From JAJDIA01 sp031555735 (lineage in GTDB: Bacteria > Bacteroidota > Bacteroidia > Bacteroidales > Tannerellaceae), in assembly GCA_031555735.1 (NCBI GenBank), contig JAVBUE010000009.1:33028-97027 (forward strand): DNA of 64,000 bases. Direction: 5' to 3'. Positions 8,273-17,498 of this stretch are shown here, piece after piece. The notes below the pieces were generated by a model that was not told the origin of the DNA, did not search any database, and saw nothing but the letters and a program-made list of their open reading frames with translations. Position numbers and translations under genes: made by a program. The first letter of the stretch is position 1; each line of letters begins with the position of its first letter.

Positions 8273-8500
8273 TTAGATTTTAACTTTGTAGATGGTCAGG
8301 CAGCCGTCGGGACATACCAGTCCGCAACTGGCGCAACCGATACAGGCATCGGGGTTCTTCATATATACGTAATGATACCCTCTGTTGTTGACTTCACGCG
8401 GATGCAACTCCAATACATCCGAAGGACAGGACACAACACACAGGTTGCACCCTTTGCAGCGTTCCGTGTTTACCACAACCGCTCCTTTTATTTTCGCCAT
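8273..8500 (-). CDS. 2x[4Fe-4S] ferredoxin subunit of the oxidoreductase
   Basis: A 75-residue dicluster ferredoxin. The two cluster motifs are CKGCNLCVVSCP (residues 15-26) and CIGCASCGLVCP (residues 54-65). It is the delta/ferredoxin-like subunit that takes electrons from the TPP subunit. The frame is open further upstream, but the ATG at 8500 (MAKIKGAVVV) is the family start and follows a -7 box at 8553-8560. It is the first gene of the operon. Confidence 0.93.
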   Translation of the reverse strand: MAKIKGAVVVNTERCKGCNLCVVSCPSDVLELHPREVNNRGYHYVYMKNPDACIGCASCGLVCPDGCLTIYKVKI

Positions 8501-8552
8501 AATTGTTTGTTTTATAAGATACTTGGTTCGAGTAACAGGCTCTTGCCACGCA

Positions 8553-8560
8553 CAAAGATA
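8553..8560 (-). promoter_or_regulatory. -7 box of the 2-oxoacid oxidoreductase operon
   Basis: TATCTTTG on the minus strand, 52 nt before the ferredoxin ATG. No clear TTTG element is seen about 19 nt upstream. Confidence 0.5.
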
Positions 8561-8732
8561 ATCATATTTGCTGCACACTGGTCTATTTTTACGATATTTA
8601 GTGTTGTTATATTGAATAAGTGGTTAAAAACTGACATTATGTCAAACCGGATAATAAAATAAACGGGAGACAACACCTGATCTGTAAAGGAGATTTGCTA
8701 CCTTTGATACCTTAAACCATCAAGATCACCAT

Positions 8733-9692
8733 ATGAAACGATTCGCCTCCTTTTTCACCTTGTTGATACTCCCCGCTTTCCTCTCCGCCCAATTGGTGGT
8801 GAACGAAGAAGCCGTCACGTTGCACACCCCTACGGGCGATATCTACGGTACGCTGAAAGTACCGGCAACCGCTACACCCGTACCGGTGGTATTGCTGATC
8901 GGCGGTTCGGGACCGACCGACCGCAACGGTAACCAGCCGGGCATGCAAAGCAATGCCTTGTTGTATATCGCCGACGGCCTGTACAAGCAACAGATCGCTT
9001 CGCTCTGTTTCGACAAACGGGGTATTGCGGCCAGCAAGGCGGCGATGAAACGAGAGGAGGATATCCGTTTCGAACATTATATAGATGATGTGAAAGCGTG
9101 GGTCAACCTCCTGGCTGCTGATAAACGGTTTTCGTCCGTGATCGTGGCCGGTCACAGCGAAGGTGCGCAGATAGGGATGATCGCATCTGTCGGGAATCCG
9201 AAGGTGACCCGGTATATTTCCCTGGCCGGACCGGGACGAAAGGGTGGCGATATATTGAAGGAACAGTTAGACAAGCAACTGGCTGCACAGATGCCGGCAT
9301 TGAAAGAGCAGGCGTTCGCCTGTATCGACCAACTGGAAAAGGGGGAGACCTGCACGAATGTGCCACCCCTGCTACAGTCGTTGTTCCGTCCCGCCATACA
9401 ACCCTACCTGATATCCTGGCTCAAGTACGACCCGCAGCTGGTAATGGCTAAAGTAACCATTCCCGCCCTGATCCTCCAGGGAAGTACGGATATCCAGGTG
9501 ACCGAGGTCGATGCCAATCTCCTGGCGAAAGCCAACCCGAAAGCAACGAAGGTAATCCTGCCCAACATCAACCATGTGTTGAAAGACTGCGCCTCCACCG
9601 ATCAGCAAACCCAACTCGCCACCTACACCAATCCATCCCTGCCCATCAACCCCTCCGTCGTAAAAACCATCAGCGATTTTATCCGGAAATAA
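8733..9692 (+). CDS. secreted alpha/beta hydrolase
   Basis: A 319-residue serine hydrolase with signal peptide MKRFASFFTLLILPAFLSAQ. The oxyanion-loop motif is LLIGGSGPTDRNGN, the nucleophile elbow is GHSEGA, an Asp-containing strand is ILQGSTDIQV, and the catalytic His is in NINHVLKD near the C-terminus. These are the features of the periplasmic esterase/dipeptidyl-peptidase-like hydrolases of Bacteroidetes. The substrate is not predictable. It appears monocistronic, with a TACCTTTG box at 8699-8706 about 27 nt before the ATG; the next gene on this strand lies beyond a repeat array. Confidence 0.86.
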   Translation: MKRFASFFTLLILPAFLSAQLVVNEEAVTLHTPTGDIYGTLKVPATATPVPVVLLIGGSGPTDRNGNQPGMQSNALLYIADGLYKQQIASLCFDKRGIAASKAAMKREEDIRFEHYIDDVKAWVNLLAADKRFSSVIVAGHSEGAQIGMIASVGNPKVTRYISLAGPGRKGGDILKEQLDKQLAAQMPALKEQAFACIDQLEKGETCTNVPPLLQSLFRPAIQPYLISWLKYDPQLVMAKVTIPALILQGSTDIQVTEVDANLLAKANPKATKVILPNINHVLKDCASTDQQTQLATYTNPSLPINPSVVKTISDFIRK

Positions 9693-9820
9693 TCCATGGA
9701 TTGTCTTGTTAATTCACACTCGTTGATCTGTCGTTTTCGTAATTGTCTGTATTTTTGAGAGTAATACGCAAGTCGAAAACTGATTTCCGGAATGACAATC
9801 ATCAATGTAGAAGTTTCAAA

Positions 9821-9908
9821 ACATCTACCTATGATTGTTGCGTCATTCACCTATGATTGTTCAAACATCTACCTATGGTTGTTCAAACATCTACCTATGG
9901 TTGTTTTG
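9821..9908 (+). repeat. tandem array of four 22-nt units (ACCTATG group, copy 1)
   Basis: Four consecutive 22-nt units at 9821, 9843, 9865 and 9887, approximately WCATCTACCTATGRTTGTTS. It lies in the 428-nt gap between the hydrolase (ends 9692) and the glycosidase (starts 10121). Besides the array that gap holds AACTGATTTC at 9778, also found before copy 2, and a TATCTTTG box at 10011-10018; I see nothing else there. The same unit, also four times, occurs at 40759-40846. There are no spacers, so this is not a CRISPR. Confidence 0.85.
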
Positions 9909-10010
9909 TCCATCATGACACAGATAAAACAGATTAGGCAGACGACCATGGATGATCCATTTACATATGGAAGAAAAGTAAAAAGGCATGAGAGTATCAT
10001 GATATTATGG

Positions 10011-10018
10011 TATCTTTG
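10011..10018 (+). promoter_or_regulatory. -7 box upstream of the glycosidase gene
   Basis: TATCTTTG, 102 nt before the chosen ATG at 10121 and about 100 nt after the 22-nt array. It implies a 5' leader of about 95 nt. No good -33 element is visible. Confidence 0.45.
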
Positions 10019-10120
10019 CCCCCTGAAACGGGTTACGAATGTATAGCGATGCGAATAGGAAGAAGAACCACTATCGGCGTCCGCCTGATCAGCCAATCAA
10101 ATGAAGCATATAAAATACGT

Positions 10121-12865
10121 ATGAAATCAACAGTTAACAAATTTCTGACAGGACGCTCCCTGCTTGCGGGCGTATGCCTGGCGTTTGTTTCGGCACTGTG
10201 TATGCCGGTATGGGGACAAACGGAGGTGAAAACCACTATCCGCCTGGTGGATCCGGGGTGGAAAGCCGAATATACGACAGACAATCCCGACGCCTTCGTC
10301 ACCCAAACGGCACGTGAAGGGAAGAAACAGACAGCCATGTACGCCAACTACGGCGTGCGCTTCGAACAAATCGTTACCGATCAGGGCGACGGGATGAACA
10401 AAATGCTGGTAGTGCTTTATGCCGATTCCACAAGATGGATCGAAGGCGCCTTCTATTGTATCGAACTGTCGGCCGCCACTTATGGGAACGGGGCTGTAGT
10501 GATGGACAGCGCACAGGTGAACATCGGTGATGTGACCTCCGCGGATCCGAAAAAAAGCCTGATATATAAGAGCAAGCTCCTTCGGGTCGATGGCAACGGG
10601 TGTGGACTTGAACTTTCATTCCGAAGAACAATCCCGCTGTTTATCTGTAAGAATGCCACCGGAAATGCCGTGATCTACCTGTCGCTGACGGATGGGAAAC
10701 GGCTGATGGCAGGCAATTCCCTCCAGCACCATTTCACGATGCGATCCACAGACAGAACAACCCCGCCTGTCGCCATTGCCGCCAGCGAACCCGAGAAAGC
10801 GCAGCAACCGCAACTCACTCCCGTCGCAGTGGATAAAACGGCGACCGTGGTGCCGGAAGTGAAAGAAGAAAAAGCAGCGCCTGAACCCGAGAAAACCCCA
10901 CCGCTGCCGGAAAGAACCGTCCCCTCCGTCCGTACGGAGAGAACCGGCGGCTATGCCATCGCCACGGCATCCGACAGCAATGCCCAGACCGAAGTGATGG
11001 CATGGGGGAATATGACCGGTATCCGGGTGAACGGCGAACTGATGGCGTTTGAATCCAGCTTCCGCCTGGCGGAACCGGGATGGGAACACATCCATGCAAC
11101 CGGTAAGGAACGACAAGCGTATCCGGTATATACCCGGAACGACCGGCAACAGACAGTGGCTACCCATATCAAAAAGATACGTTATGAACAAGTGGTAACG
11201 GATACAGGCACGGGACGGAACAATGTTTCGCTCACCGTCCGTCCGGATACGACCATACAGGCCGAGGGAACGTTTTTCTGCATCGAACTGCCCGCCGACC
11301 GTTATGCCGACGGCTCCGTATCGGTCAACAATACCCGCCTGCCGCTCGGCGGACTGCATGACGGTGATCCGGAAAAAGCCGACCGCTACAGAGGTACGCG
11401 TATCCAGGTAAACGGGACGGGGCGTACGTTGAAACTGGAGTTCCGCTCCACGGCGACCATCTTTCTCTGCAAGGAAACTACCGGCAACGTGGTACTGTAT
11501 ATCGGGCTCATGCCGGGCAAGACACTCACAAAAGGCACCACCCACCAATGCCAGTTCAGTATGGAGGCGACGGGTGAGATCGACAACGAACGGGTGGAGA
11601 TCGCCATCGACCGCACCCAGCCGGGACGGTTGTTCGACGGGCTGGGCGGTAACTTCCGCCTGCAAAACCCCCGGCAGGATCCGAAGGTGATCAACTATTG
11701 CTTAGAGAATATGCGGGTAGCCTGGGGACGGGTGGAGATGCCCTGGAGAAACTGGCAGCCGTATGAGTATGCCGATCCGATTGCCGACGCTCGGTCGGGT
11801 AAGATCAACGAGCGGGTCAGCGGCGCCATGAAAATGGCCCAACGCCTGCAAGCGATGGGTATGCCGGTGATCGTCAGCGCCTGGTTCCCGCCTGAATGGG
11901 CGATCCTTGGCAATCCGGCCAATTACGCGAACCGGGGTGGTGTGATTGCCTACCAACTGGATCCGCGGAAGAAAGAAAAGATTTACAAATCCATTACCGA
12001 CTACCTGGTATATCTGAAGCAGGAATACGGAGTAGAGGCCGCCATGTATTCGTTCAATGAATCGGATCTGGGTATCGATGTGTTGTTCACTCCGAAAGAA
12101 CATGCCGCCTTTATCAAGGAACTGGGCGCGTATATGGCATCCCGCGGATTGTCCACCAAGCTGCTGCTGGGGGATAACTCCGACGCTACCACCTTCGATT
12201 TTATTGTGCCGGCGATGGAGGATCCGGAGACGTATCCCTTTATCGGCGCCGTATCGTTCCATTCCTGGCGGGGATGTGATGATGCCACCCTGCGCAAATG
12301 GGCGGATGCTTCGCGGCGGCTGAATGTGCCGCTGATCGTAGGAGAGGGGAGTACCGACGCCGCGGCCTGGCGCTATCCGCAGATATTCGGCGAATCGACG
12401 TTCGCGTTGTATGAGATCAACCTCTATATGCGTATTTGCGCCATCTGCCAACCGCTGTCGATCCTGCAATGGCAGTTGACTTCCGACTATTCCCTCCTCC
12501 TGGGCGATGGCCTCTTCGGTACGGACGGGCCGCTCCGCCGCACGCAGCGGTACTGGAACCTGAAGCAGTTGGCCTCCACTCCCGGACAGTCGTTCGCCCT
12601 TCCTTTTACCTGCTCCAAGCCACAGGTGAATACAGCCGCCTTCGCCAACATCGCAAGGGGTGAATATACGATCCACATGGTGAACAACGGGGCATCGCGT
12701 CCGGCCGTAGTCAAAGGGCTGCCGGAGAAAACGGCCGATGTCAAAGTGTATGTCACCACCAGCGACAAAGGGATGGAAGAGGTGCGGAACGTGGTGCTGA
12801 ACCGAGGCACCATTACCTTCGAACTACCCGCCACCTCGTTCGCAACCGTAATCGCTACACCCTGA
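10121..12865 (+). CDS. secreted clan GH-A glycosidase (GH30-like) with duplicated N-terminal modules
   Basis: A 914-residue protein. Signal peptide: FLTGRSLLAGVCLAF...VWGQ. Two homologous modules follow, roughly residues 30-210 and 310-490; compare IRLVDPGWKAEY / FRLAEPGWEHIH, RFEQIVTDQGDG / RYEQVVTDTGTG and FYCIELSAATY / FFCIELPADRY. A Pro/Glu-rich linker separates them. The catalytic part (about 495-915) starts RLFDGLGGNFRLQ. The candidate acid/base is E647 in YSFNESD and the candidate nucleophile is E742 in IVGEGS, the spacing expected of a retaining (beta/alpha)8 enzyme, with a C-terminal beta domain. I chose ATG 10121 for the signal peptide. The duplicated modules are not recognised; carbohydrate binding is a guess. 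No SusCD pair is nearby. Confidence 0.78.
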   Translation: MKSTVNKFLTGRSLLAGVCLAFVSALCMPVWGQTEVKTTIRLVDPGWKAEYTTDNPDAFVTQTAREGKKQTAMYANYGVRFEQIVTDQGDGMNKMLVVLYADSTRWIEGAFYCIELSAATYGNGAVVMDSAQVNIGDVTSADPKKSLIYKSKLLRVDGNGCGLELSFRRTIPLFICKNATGNAVIYLSLTDGKRLMAGNSLQHHFTMRSTDRTTPPVAIAASEPEKAQQPQLTPVAVDKTATVVPEVKEEKAAPEPEKTPPLPERTVPSVRTERTGGYAIATASDSNAQTEVMAWGNMTGIRVNGELMAFESSFRLAEPGWEHIHATGKERQAYPVYTRNDRQQTVATHIKKIRYEQVVTDTGTGRNNVSLTVRPDTTIQAEGTFFCIELPADRYADGSVSVNNTRLPLGGLHDGDPEKADRYRGTRIQVNGTGRTLKLEFRSTATIFLCKETTGNVVLYIGLMPGKTLTKGTTHQCQFSMEATGEIDNERVEIAIDRTQPGRLFDGLGGNFRLQNPRQDPKVINYCLENMRVAWGRVEMPWRNWQPYEYADPIADARSGKINERVSGAMKMAQRLQAMGMPVIVSAWFPPEWAILGNPANYANRGGVIAYQLDPRKKEKIYKSITDYLVYLKQEYGVEAAMYSFNESDLGIDVLFTPKEHAAFIKELGAYMASRGLSTKLLLGDNSDATTFDFIVPAMEDPETYPFIGAVSFHSWRGCDDATLRKWADASRRLNVPLIVGEGSTDAAAWRYPQIFGESTFALYEINLYMRICAICQPLSILQWQLTSDYSLLLGDGLFGTDGPLRRTQRYWNLKQLASTPGQSFALPFTCSKPQVNTAAFANIARGEYTIHMVNNGASRPAVVKGLPEKTADVKVYVTTSDKGMEEVRNVVLNRGTITFELPATSFATVIATP

Positions 12866-12884
12866 TGAAGTGTATTACCGCACG

Positions 12885-12929
12885 AGGCAGTGTCAAAAGT
12901 GTGCTAATGGTGGACTTTTGACACTGCCT
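12885..12929 (+). terminator. terminator after the glycosidase gene
   Basis: A perfect 16-bp stem, AGGCAGTGTCAAAAGT (12885-12900) with ACTTTTGACACTGCCT (12914-12929), followed by TTTTTCTTT. It lies between two convergent genes and has a U-tract only on the plus strand. Confidence 0.88.
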
Positions 12930-12935
12930 TTTTCT

Positions 12936-14030
12936 TTACAGCTTCTTATACTCCTCGATCAGCCGTTTGATGGTAACGGCATCCGAAACGGGTTGTTTGT
13001 ATGTTTCGGGGTTGTAATAACTTTTCAGGAATCCATCGGCTCCGGACCATACGGTGGTTATGATGCCCTGGAAATGCTTGCCCATCTGGCGGGACGACTG
13101 CGCACGGAAATGGATCATGTCGTTCATCTGCTTAACAGCCAGATCGGGTTTGCGCCACGGGCTGGTCACTACATCGAATCCCTTCATGGCGAAATAGACG
13201 GCGGTGAGGTCGGCACGTTCGTAGTGCCAGTCGCAGATAAATACATCTTTCGGGATCATATCGATGGCGCGGTGGGTATTGTTCATGCTGGCTTCCCACA
13301 TGCCGAGGCCGGTGGTTTTCCCATCGATCAGGCGGTCGCCCCAGATCATGAGCCGCTTGCCGGATAAGGCGAGGTGGTTCTGGATCTTCGTGACCTCGCC
13401 GGCAAAGAGTTCGGCTTTGTCGTGTCCGCTACAGCGGGGGCATTTATCGTCGCCGATATAGAATACTTCGTCCATGCCGGCGTGGAAGAGGTCGGTTTCG
13501 AATGCATCCGTCAGCTCGTCCACCAACGCGAATACCACTTTGTGTACGCCCGGGTGCAGGGGACAATAGCTCTTGCAATACAACCCATCAGGATTCGGCC
13601 ATTTCGTATAGTTCTTCGTATCCACATGGGGCGTCTCGTCGAACTCCGGATATACCTTCAGCAGGGCATAGGTGGTTTCCGCCCAGGATTGATGCCCGAG
13701 GAGGTTGATTTGCGGAGCGATACGGATGTTGTGTTTACGGCATACGGCCACGATCTTCTTCACATCGGCTTTTGTCAGCGGATTAGGATCGCGCAGTTCG
13801 GGATGCGACTGGTAATCGTAGTTCCAGTCCACCCGCAGAACCAACAGGTTGAAATGGGCGGGTGCCAGTTCCTGTTCAATGAATTTGAGGAAGAGATCCA
13901 ATCCCTGTACCGATGGCGCGGCGATCGCCAGCCCACGTACGGGCAGGATGGAGTCCAGTTTGTTCACTTGTGCGTGTCCCGTAAGGTGAATCGCACATAC
14001 ACAGATAAATAACCAAAAGAAGCGTTTCAT
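12936..14030 (-). CDS. GH20-like beta-N-acetylhexosaminidase family protein
   Basis: A 364-residue secreted protein with signal peptide MKRFFWLFICVCAIHLTGHA. It is a single (beta/alpha)8 domain of glycoside hydrolase family 20 type: LVLRVDWNYDYQ, RIAPQINLLGHQSWAE, the D187-E188 pair in HAGMDEVFYIGDD (polarising Asp and acid Glu), and IWGDRLIDG. There is no N-terminal GH20b domain, so it belongs to the short form of the family. It would act in the periplasm on terminal N-acetylhexosamine, but the true substrate is unproven. It converges with the preceding glycosidase. Confidence 0.82.
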   Translation of the reverse strand: MKRFFWLFICVCAIHLTGHAQVNKLDSILPVRGLAIAAPSVQGLDLFLKFIEQELAPAHFNLLVLRVDWNYDYQSHPELRDPNPLTKADVKKIVAVCRKHNIRIAPQINLLGHQSWAETTYALLKVYPEFDETPHVDTKNYTKWPNPDGLYCKSYCPLHPGVHKVVFALVDELTDAFETDLFHAGMDEVFYIGDDKCPRCSGHDKAELFAGEVTKIQNHLALSGKRLMIWGDRLIDGKTTGLGMWEASMNNTHRAIDMIPKDVFICDWHYERADLTAVYFAMKGFDVVTSPWRKPDLAVKQMNDMIHFRAQSSRQMGKHFQGIITTVWSGADGFLKSYYNPETYKQPVSDAVTIKRLIEEYKKL

Positions 14031-14188
14031 AAGTGGATCGATTTACTACGTTTTTTCCATACATGTATTAACACTGCAATGATACGGATTATAATCGGTA
14101 ATCCGGCCTGTGTAAAGCGTTATTCGAAAAAAAAGTGCCTGAATTACTTAGACGTTATGAAAACAATCCATACCTTTCTGACGCCCCC

Positions 14189-14869
14189 TCAAACATCCCG
14201 TATCTTCCAGAACTTGTAGGAGATGTTTTGGTCGTACACATCCATGCTGTCGATGTGTTTGATGTAACGGACCACGCGGATGGTGATGGGGAGGACAAGG
14301 ATCTCGTACAGGGATTTGAGCAATGCCTGTGTGCCGATCAGCGCCAGCAGTTGCATGGGCGGGATCAGTCCGAGGAAAGCGATGGGGAAGAAGATGAGTG
14401 AGTCGGCCGACTCACCTACCAGGGTGGAGACCACCGCACGGAGGGAGAAATGCTTGCCGCCCGAAGCGATCTTCATCCGGCTCATCACCCAGGCGTTCAG
14501 GAACGAACCGGCCAGGAAAGCGACGAGGCTGGCGAATGCGATGCGGGGCGCCATGCCGAACACGAAATTAAACCCTTCCTCGCCTTCCCAGAAGGGCGCG
14601 GCAGGCAGACGCACCGCCAGTTGGGCGAAGAGGATCACGAGGAAATTCGATGCGAAGCCGCTCCAGATGATCAGGCGGGCTTTCTTGTATCCATATACTT
14701 CGGCGATACAGTCGTTGAGGATGTAGGAGATGGGGAAAACGATCAGTCCCGCTGTTGCGGTGATCGGCCCAACCTGTACCACTTTGGTCTCCAACAGGTT
14801 GGCTGCCACTAAGCAGATGTTGAAAAGGATACCCATCAACATATAGGGTATCGTTACCGTCTTTTGCAT
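14189..14869 (-). CDS. yhhQ: queuosine precursor transporter, YhhQ/VUT family
   Basis: A 226-residue integral membrane protein with about six hydrophobic segments and the family motifs NLLETKVVQVG, ISYILNDCIAEVYGYKKAR, SFLNAWVMSRMKI and VSTLVGESADSLIFFPIAF. YhhQ proteins import preQ0/preQ1 or queuine for tRNA queuosine. A TATCTTTG box lies at 14910-14917. I looked for a preQ1 riboswitch in the 40-nt leader and did not find one. The queD and queE genes are in the same window at 54 kb. Confidence 0.88.
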   Translation of the reverse strand: MQKTVTIPYMLMGILFNICLVAANLLETKVVQVGPITATAGLIVFPISYILNDCIAEVYGYKKARLIIWSGFASNFLVILFAQLAVRLPAAPFWEGEEGFNFVFGMAPRIAFASLVAFLAGSFLNAWVMSRMKIASGGKHFSLRAVVSTLVGESADSLIFFPIAFLGLIPPMQLLALIGTQALLKSLYEILVLPITIRVVRYIKHIDSMDVYDQNISYKFWKIRDV

Positions 14870-14909
14870 GTCTCTTGTTTTTAACGAGGTTAATCAAGCA
14901 CTCGGACTG

Positions 14910-14917
14910 CAAAGATA
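14910..14917 (-). promoter_or_regulatory. -7 box of the queuosine precursor transporter gene
   Basis: TATCTTTG on the minus strand, 41 nt before the ATG; TTGG about 20 nt further upstream is a weak -33 candidate. Confidence 0.45.
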
Positions 14918-15030
14918 CATCCTCCTGCCTGATTACCCAACGGATCGGCGTGAAACTGTGTGAAAAAGCTTCCGGAAGAGGCAATAATTCAGGCGGGGAA
15001 ACGTTTGTAGTACAAATTGATCCTATTGTT

Positions 15031-16095
15031 ATGAAACGCGCATTATCACTCCTTTTACTCGTGATCGCCCTTGTCTATGCCAGGCAGGGATATGAGATCT
15101 ACCGGTTGAACCAACAGGCAACAGTGGCGCTCAACGGCACGCTATCCGATATTGCCGAGGAGCTGGTGGCCATTCCGTTGAAGACACCGGGCGATACCTC
15201 CATCGAATATGCCCGCTATATCCGCCAGGAAGGCAACAACCTCTTCCTGATCAATAACGATGTGTTGTATAGGTTTACGCGTGAAGGTGATTTTGTTTGC
15301 CGCATCACCAACCCGGAAGAAATCCGCGTGGCCGGTTACGTGTTGAACCAGGCCAACCGGGAACTGATCGTTCTCGGTAATGCCGACGATATCTTTTATT
15401 ATACCTACGATGGGGAATTGAAAAGCAGGAAGAAACTGCATCGTACGACGGCCTCCAGCCGGATGCAATCGCTTGCCCTGATCAACGACCAGATATGGAC
15501 GGTGGAGGAAGAACTTTGCAAAGACGAAGACACGATGCAGACGGTAGTCCGCCGGAAGGTAGTGACGTATAACACCTCGTTCTATCCGCTGTACGAACAA
15601 GCGATCCGGCCGGTTGATGTGGGGCGCGACCGGTTACTGCCGGGAGCCGGTGTTCCCCAGCTCTGCTTAGACAGCGACACCGGCCAGGTCTATGCCTATA
15701 CGCCAGACATGCATCCGGACGATCTGCTCCGGGATACCCTGTTCCTGATGGGAACCTGGAAACGGCAGTTTGAAGAAGGACGGGCTTCCGCAACCGTTCC
15801 GCTCTGTCCCGTCCGTACCGGCGCCCGTTTCTGGATCGCTTCGCAAGCGACCCGGAGTGAACAGGATGCCCGCTATACGTTTTGCTACGACACCCATACC
15901 CGTACATACTGCCAGGTGAAAGGTGGTTTGCAGGACGATGTGTACCATACCGGACGGGTAGCCGACCTGGAAGCGATGGACGCCGTCAACCAGACTTACG
16001 CGTTCTGCCGATCGGGTGAAGCCGTAAAAAAGGCCTTCCCGGAAAGAAAGGCCGATGATAACGCGGTTGTATTTATCCTCAAGCTGAAAGCCTGA
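15031..16095 (+). CDS. 6-bladed beta-propeller protein
   Basis: A 354-residue protein with an N-terminal hydrophobic helix (KRALSLLLLVIALVY) that anchors or exports it. Repeated blade strands follow, such as NNLFLINNDVLYRFTREGDF and ELIVLGNADDIFYYTYDGEL, which resemble the 6-bladed beta-propeller family (DUF5128/BF3164-like) common in Bacteroidetes. The role is unknown; propellers of this family often sit on the periplasmic face. The frame is open upstream, but ATG 15031 gives the membrane segment at residue 2. The stop codon abuts the helicase stop (TGATCA at 16093-16098), so the two genes converge with no spacer. Confidence 0.72.
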   Translation: MKRALSLLLLVIALVYARQGYEIYRLNQQATVALNGTLSDIAEELVAIPLKTPGDTSIEYARYIRQEGNNLFLINNDVLYRFTREGDFVCRITNPEEIRVAGYVLNQANRELIVLGNADDIFYYTYDGELKSRKKLHRTTASSRMQSLALINDQIWTVEEELCKDEDTMQTVVRRKVVTYNTSFYPLYEQAIRPVDVGRDRLLPGAGVPQLCLDSDTGQVYAYTPDMHPDDLLRDTLFLMGTWKRQFEEGRASATVPLCPVRTGARFWIASQATRSEQDARYTFCYDTHTRTYCQVKGGLQDDVYHTGRVADLEAMDAVNQTYAFCRSGEAVKKAFPERKADDNAVVFILKLKA

Positions 16096-17373
16096 TCACG
16101 ATTTCTCCTGTCTGTTGCGGAACGGACGTTTGTTGCCTCCCGGTTTTCCACCCCGGCGCGGCGATCCTCCTCCGGCGCCTTTCCCGCCACGGCCACGCGC
16201 CATGCGGCGGTTCTTCTCCGGTTCGTACAGCGGCGCTTCGCCCAGTGACGGATCAACCGGTATCTTATAGATGTCTTTCTCGAGGAAGGTTTCGATCCGT
16301 TTGAACGCCGACTGTTCTTCCACGGACACGAAGGTGATCGCCAGGCCTTCACCGCCTGTGCCGCGCGCCGTACGTCCGATGCGGTGTACATAATCTTCGG
16401 GATCGTGCGGGATGTCGTAGTTCACCACCAGCTTGATATCGTTGATATCGATGCCGCGTGCCACCACGTCGGTAGCCACGAGGATATCCACTTTGCCGTT
16501 CTTAAAATCTTTCATTACTTCTTCCCGTTGCGACTGCTCAAGGTCGGAGTGCATGGCGGCAACGTTGAACTTCATCCGCTTGAGGGTGGCGGCCAGCTCT
16601 TTCACCTTCATCTTGGAAGAAGAGAAGATGATGACCCGCTGCGGACGGCTCTGAGAGAAGAGGTGTTCGACAATCTTCAGCTTCTGCGTGTCGTAGCAGA
16701 TGTATGCCGTCTGCATGATCGACTCGGGCGGGCGGGATATCTCCGTCTTGATCTCCGCAGGGTCTTTGAGGATGGTCTTGGCCAACGTGCGGATCTTGGG
16801 AGGCATGGTGGCTGAGAACATGATCACCTGGCTATAGTCGGGCAGTTGCTTATATACCTGCATGATGTCGTCGTAGAAGCCCATGTCGAGCATCCGGTCG
16901 GCTTCATCCAACACAAAGAAGGAGGTCTGCGACAGGTCCACCGTACCCAGTTTGATATGCGACAGCAGGCGTCCGGGGGTGGCGATCACGATATCGGCCC
17001 CCATCTCCAGTCCCCTTCGTTGCTGTTCCCAGGCGATCCCGTCCGTTCCTCCATATACGGCAACGGCCGAGACGGGGATAAAGTAGGAAAAGCCTTGGAT
17101 CTGCTGGTCGATCTGTTGTGCCAGTTCGCGGGTAGGAGCCATGATTACCGCGTTCACGGCATGATCGGGAAATCCTCCCCGGCTGAGTTCATTAATGATG
17201 GGCAATACATAGGCGGCCGTTTTTCCTGTTCCGGTTTGGGCACATCCAATGATGTCTTTTCCTTCTAATATGACCGGGATGGTGAGCTCCTGTATAGGTG
17301 TCGTCTCTAAAAAATTCATCGCGTCGAGGCCGTCCAACACGGCGTCCTCCAGCGGTAGTTCGTCAAATCTCAT
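16096..17373 (-). CDS. DEAD-box ATP-dependent RNA helicase (RhlE-like)
   Basis: A 425-residue helicase with all core motifs in order: Q motif FLETTPIQELTIP, motif I AQTGTGKT, Ia PTRELAQQ, Ib TPGRL, II DEAD, III SAT, IV VIIFSSS, V ATDVVARGIDI, VI HRIGRTARG. A C-terminal basic, Gly-rich tail (GRGGKGAGGGSPRRGG) should add nonspecific RNA binding. Likely roles are ribosome assembly or mRNA turnover. It is transcribed alone and converges with the propeller gene. Confidence 0.95.
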   Translation of the reverse strand: MRFDELPLEDAVLDGLDAMNFLETTPIQELTIPVILEGKDIIGCAQTGTGKTAAYVLPIINELSRGGFPDHAVNAVIMAPTRELAQQIDQQIQGFSYFIPVSAVAVYGGTDGIAWEQQRRGLEMGADIVIATPGRLLSHIKLGTVDLSQTSFFVLDEADRMLDMGFYDDIMQVYKQLPDYSQVIMFSATMPPKIRTLAKTILKDPAEIKTEISRPPESIMQTAYICYDTQKLKIVEHLFSQSRPQRVIIFSSSKMKVKELAATLKRMKFNVAAMHSDLEQSQREEVMKDFKNGKVDILVATDVVARGIDINDIKLVVNYDIPHDPEDYVHRIGRTARGTGGEGLAITFVSVEEQSAFKRIETFLEKDIYKIPVDPSLGEAPLYEPEKNRRMARGRGGKGAGGGSPRRGGKPGGNKRPFRNRQEKS

Positions 17374-17445
17374 ATAGGGTTTCTAAAAATCCGTGTAAAG
17401 ATAGTGATTAACGGTGAGTATTACGACTTTGTTCTCATAAAAAAG

Positions 17446-17473
17446 AAAAGTGCCCCGGTAAAAGGGCACTTTT
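17446..17473 (-). terminator. terminator after tatC
   Basis: Perfect 10-bp stem AAAAGTGCCC / GGGCACTTTT with an 8-nt loop; on the minus strand it is followed by TCTTTTTTATG. It is 26 nt past the tatC stop. Confidence 0.85.
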
Positions 17474-17498
17474 TGATTCTATTTGCTGATCCGGCTAT

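Noticed and set aside
9821..9908. CRISPR array
   Set aside because: The 22-nt units are contiguous with no spacers and no cas genes are in the window.
14870..14990. preQ1 riboswitch upstream of the YhhQ transporter
   Set aside because: The 40-nt leader has no C-rich hairpin plus A-rich pseudoknot tail of the class I aptamer, and is too short for class II.
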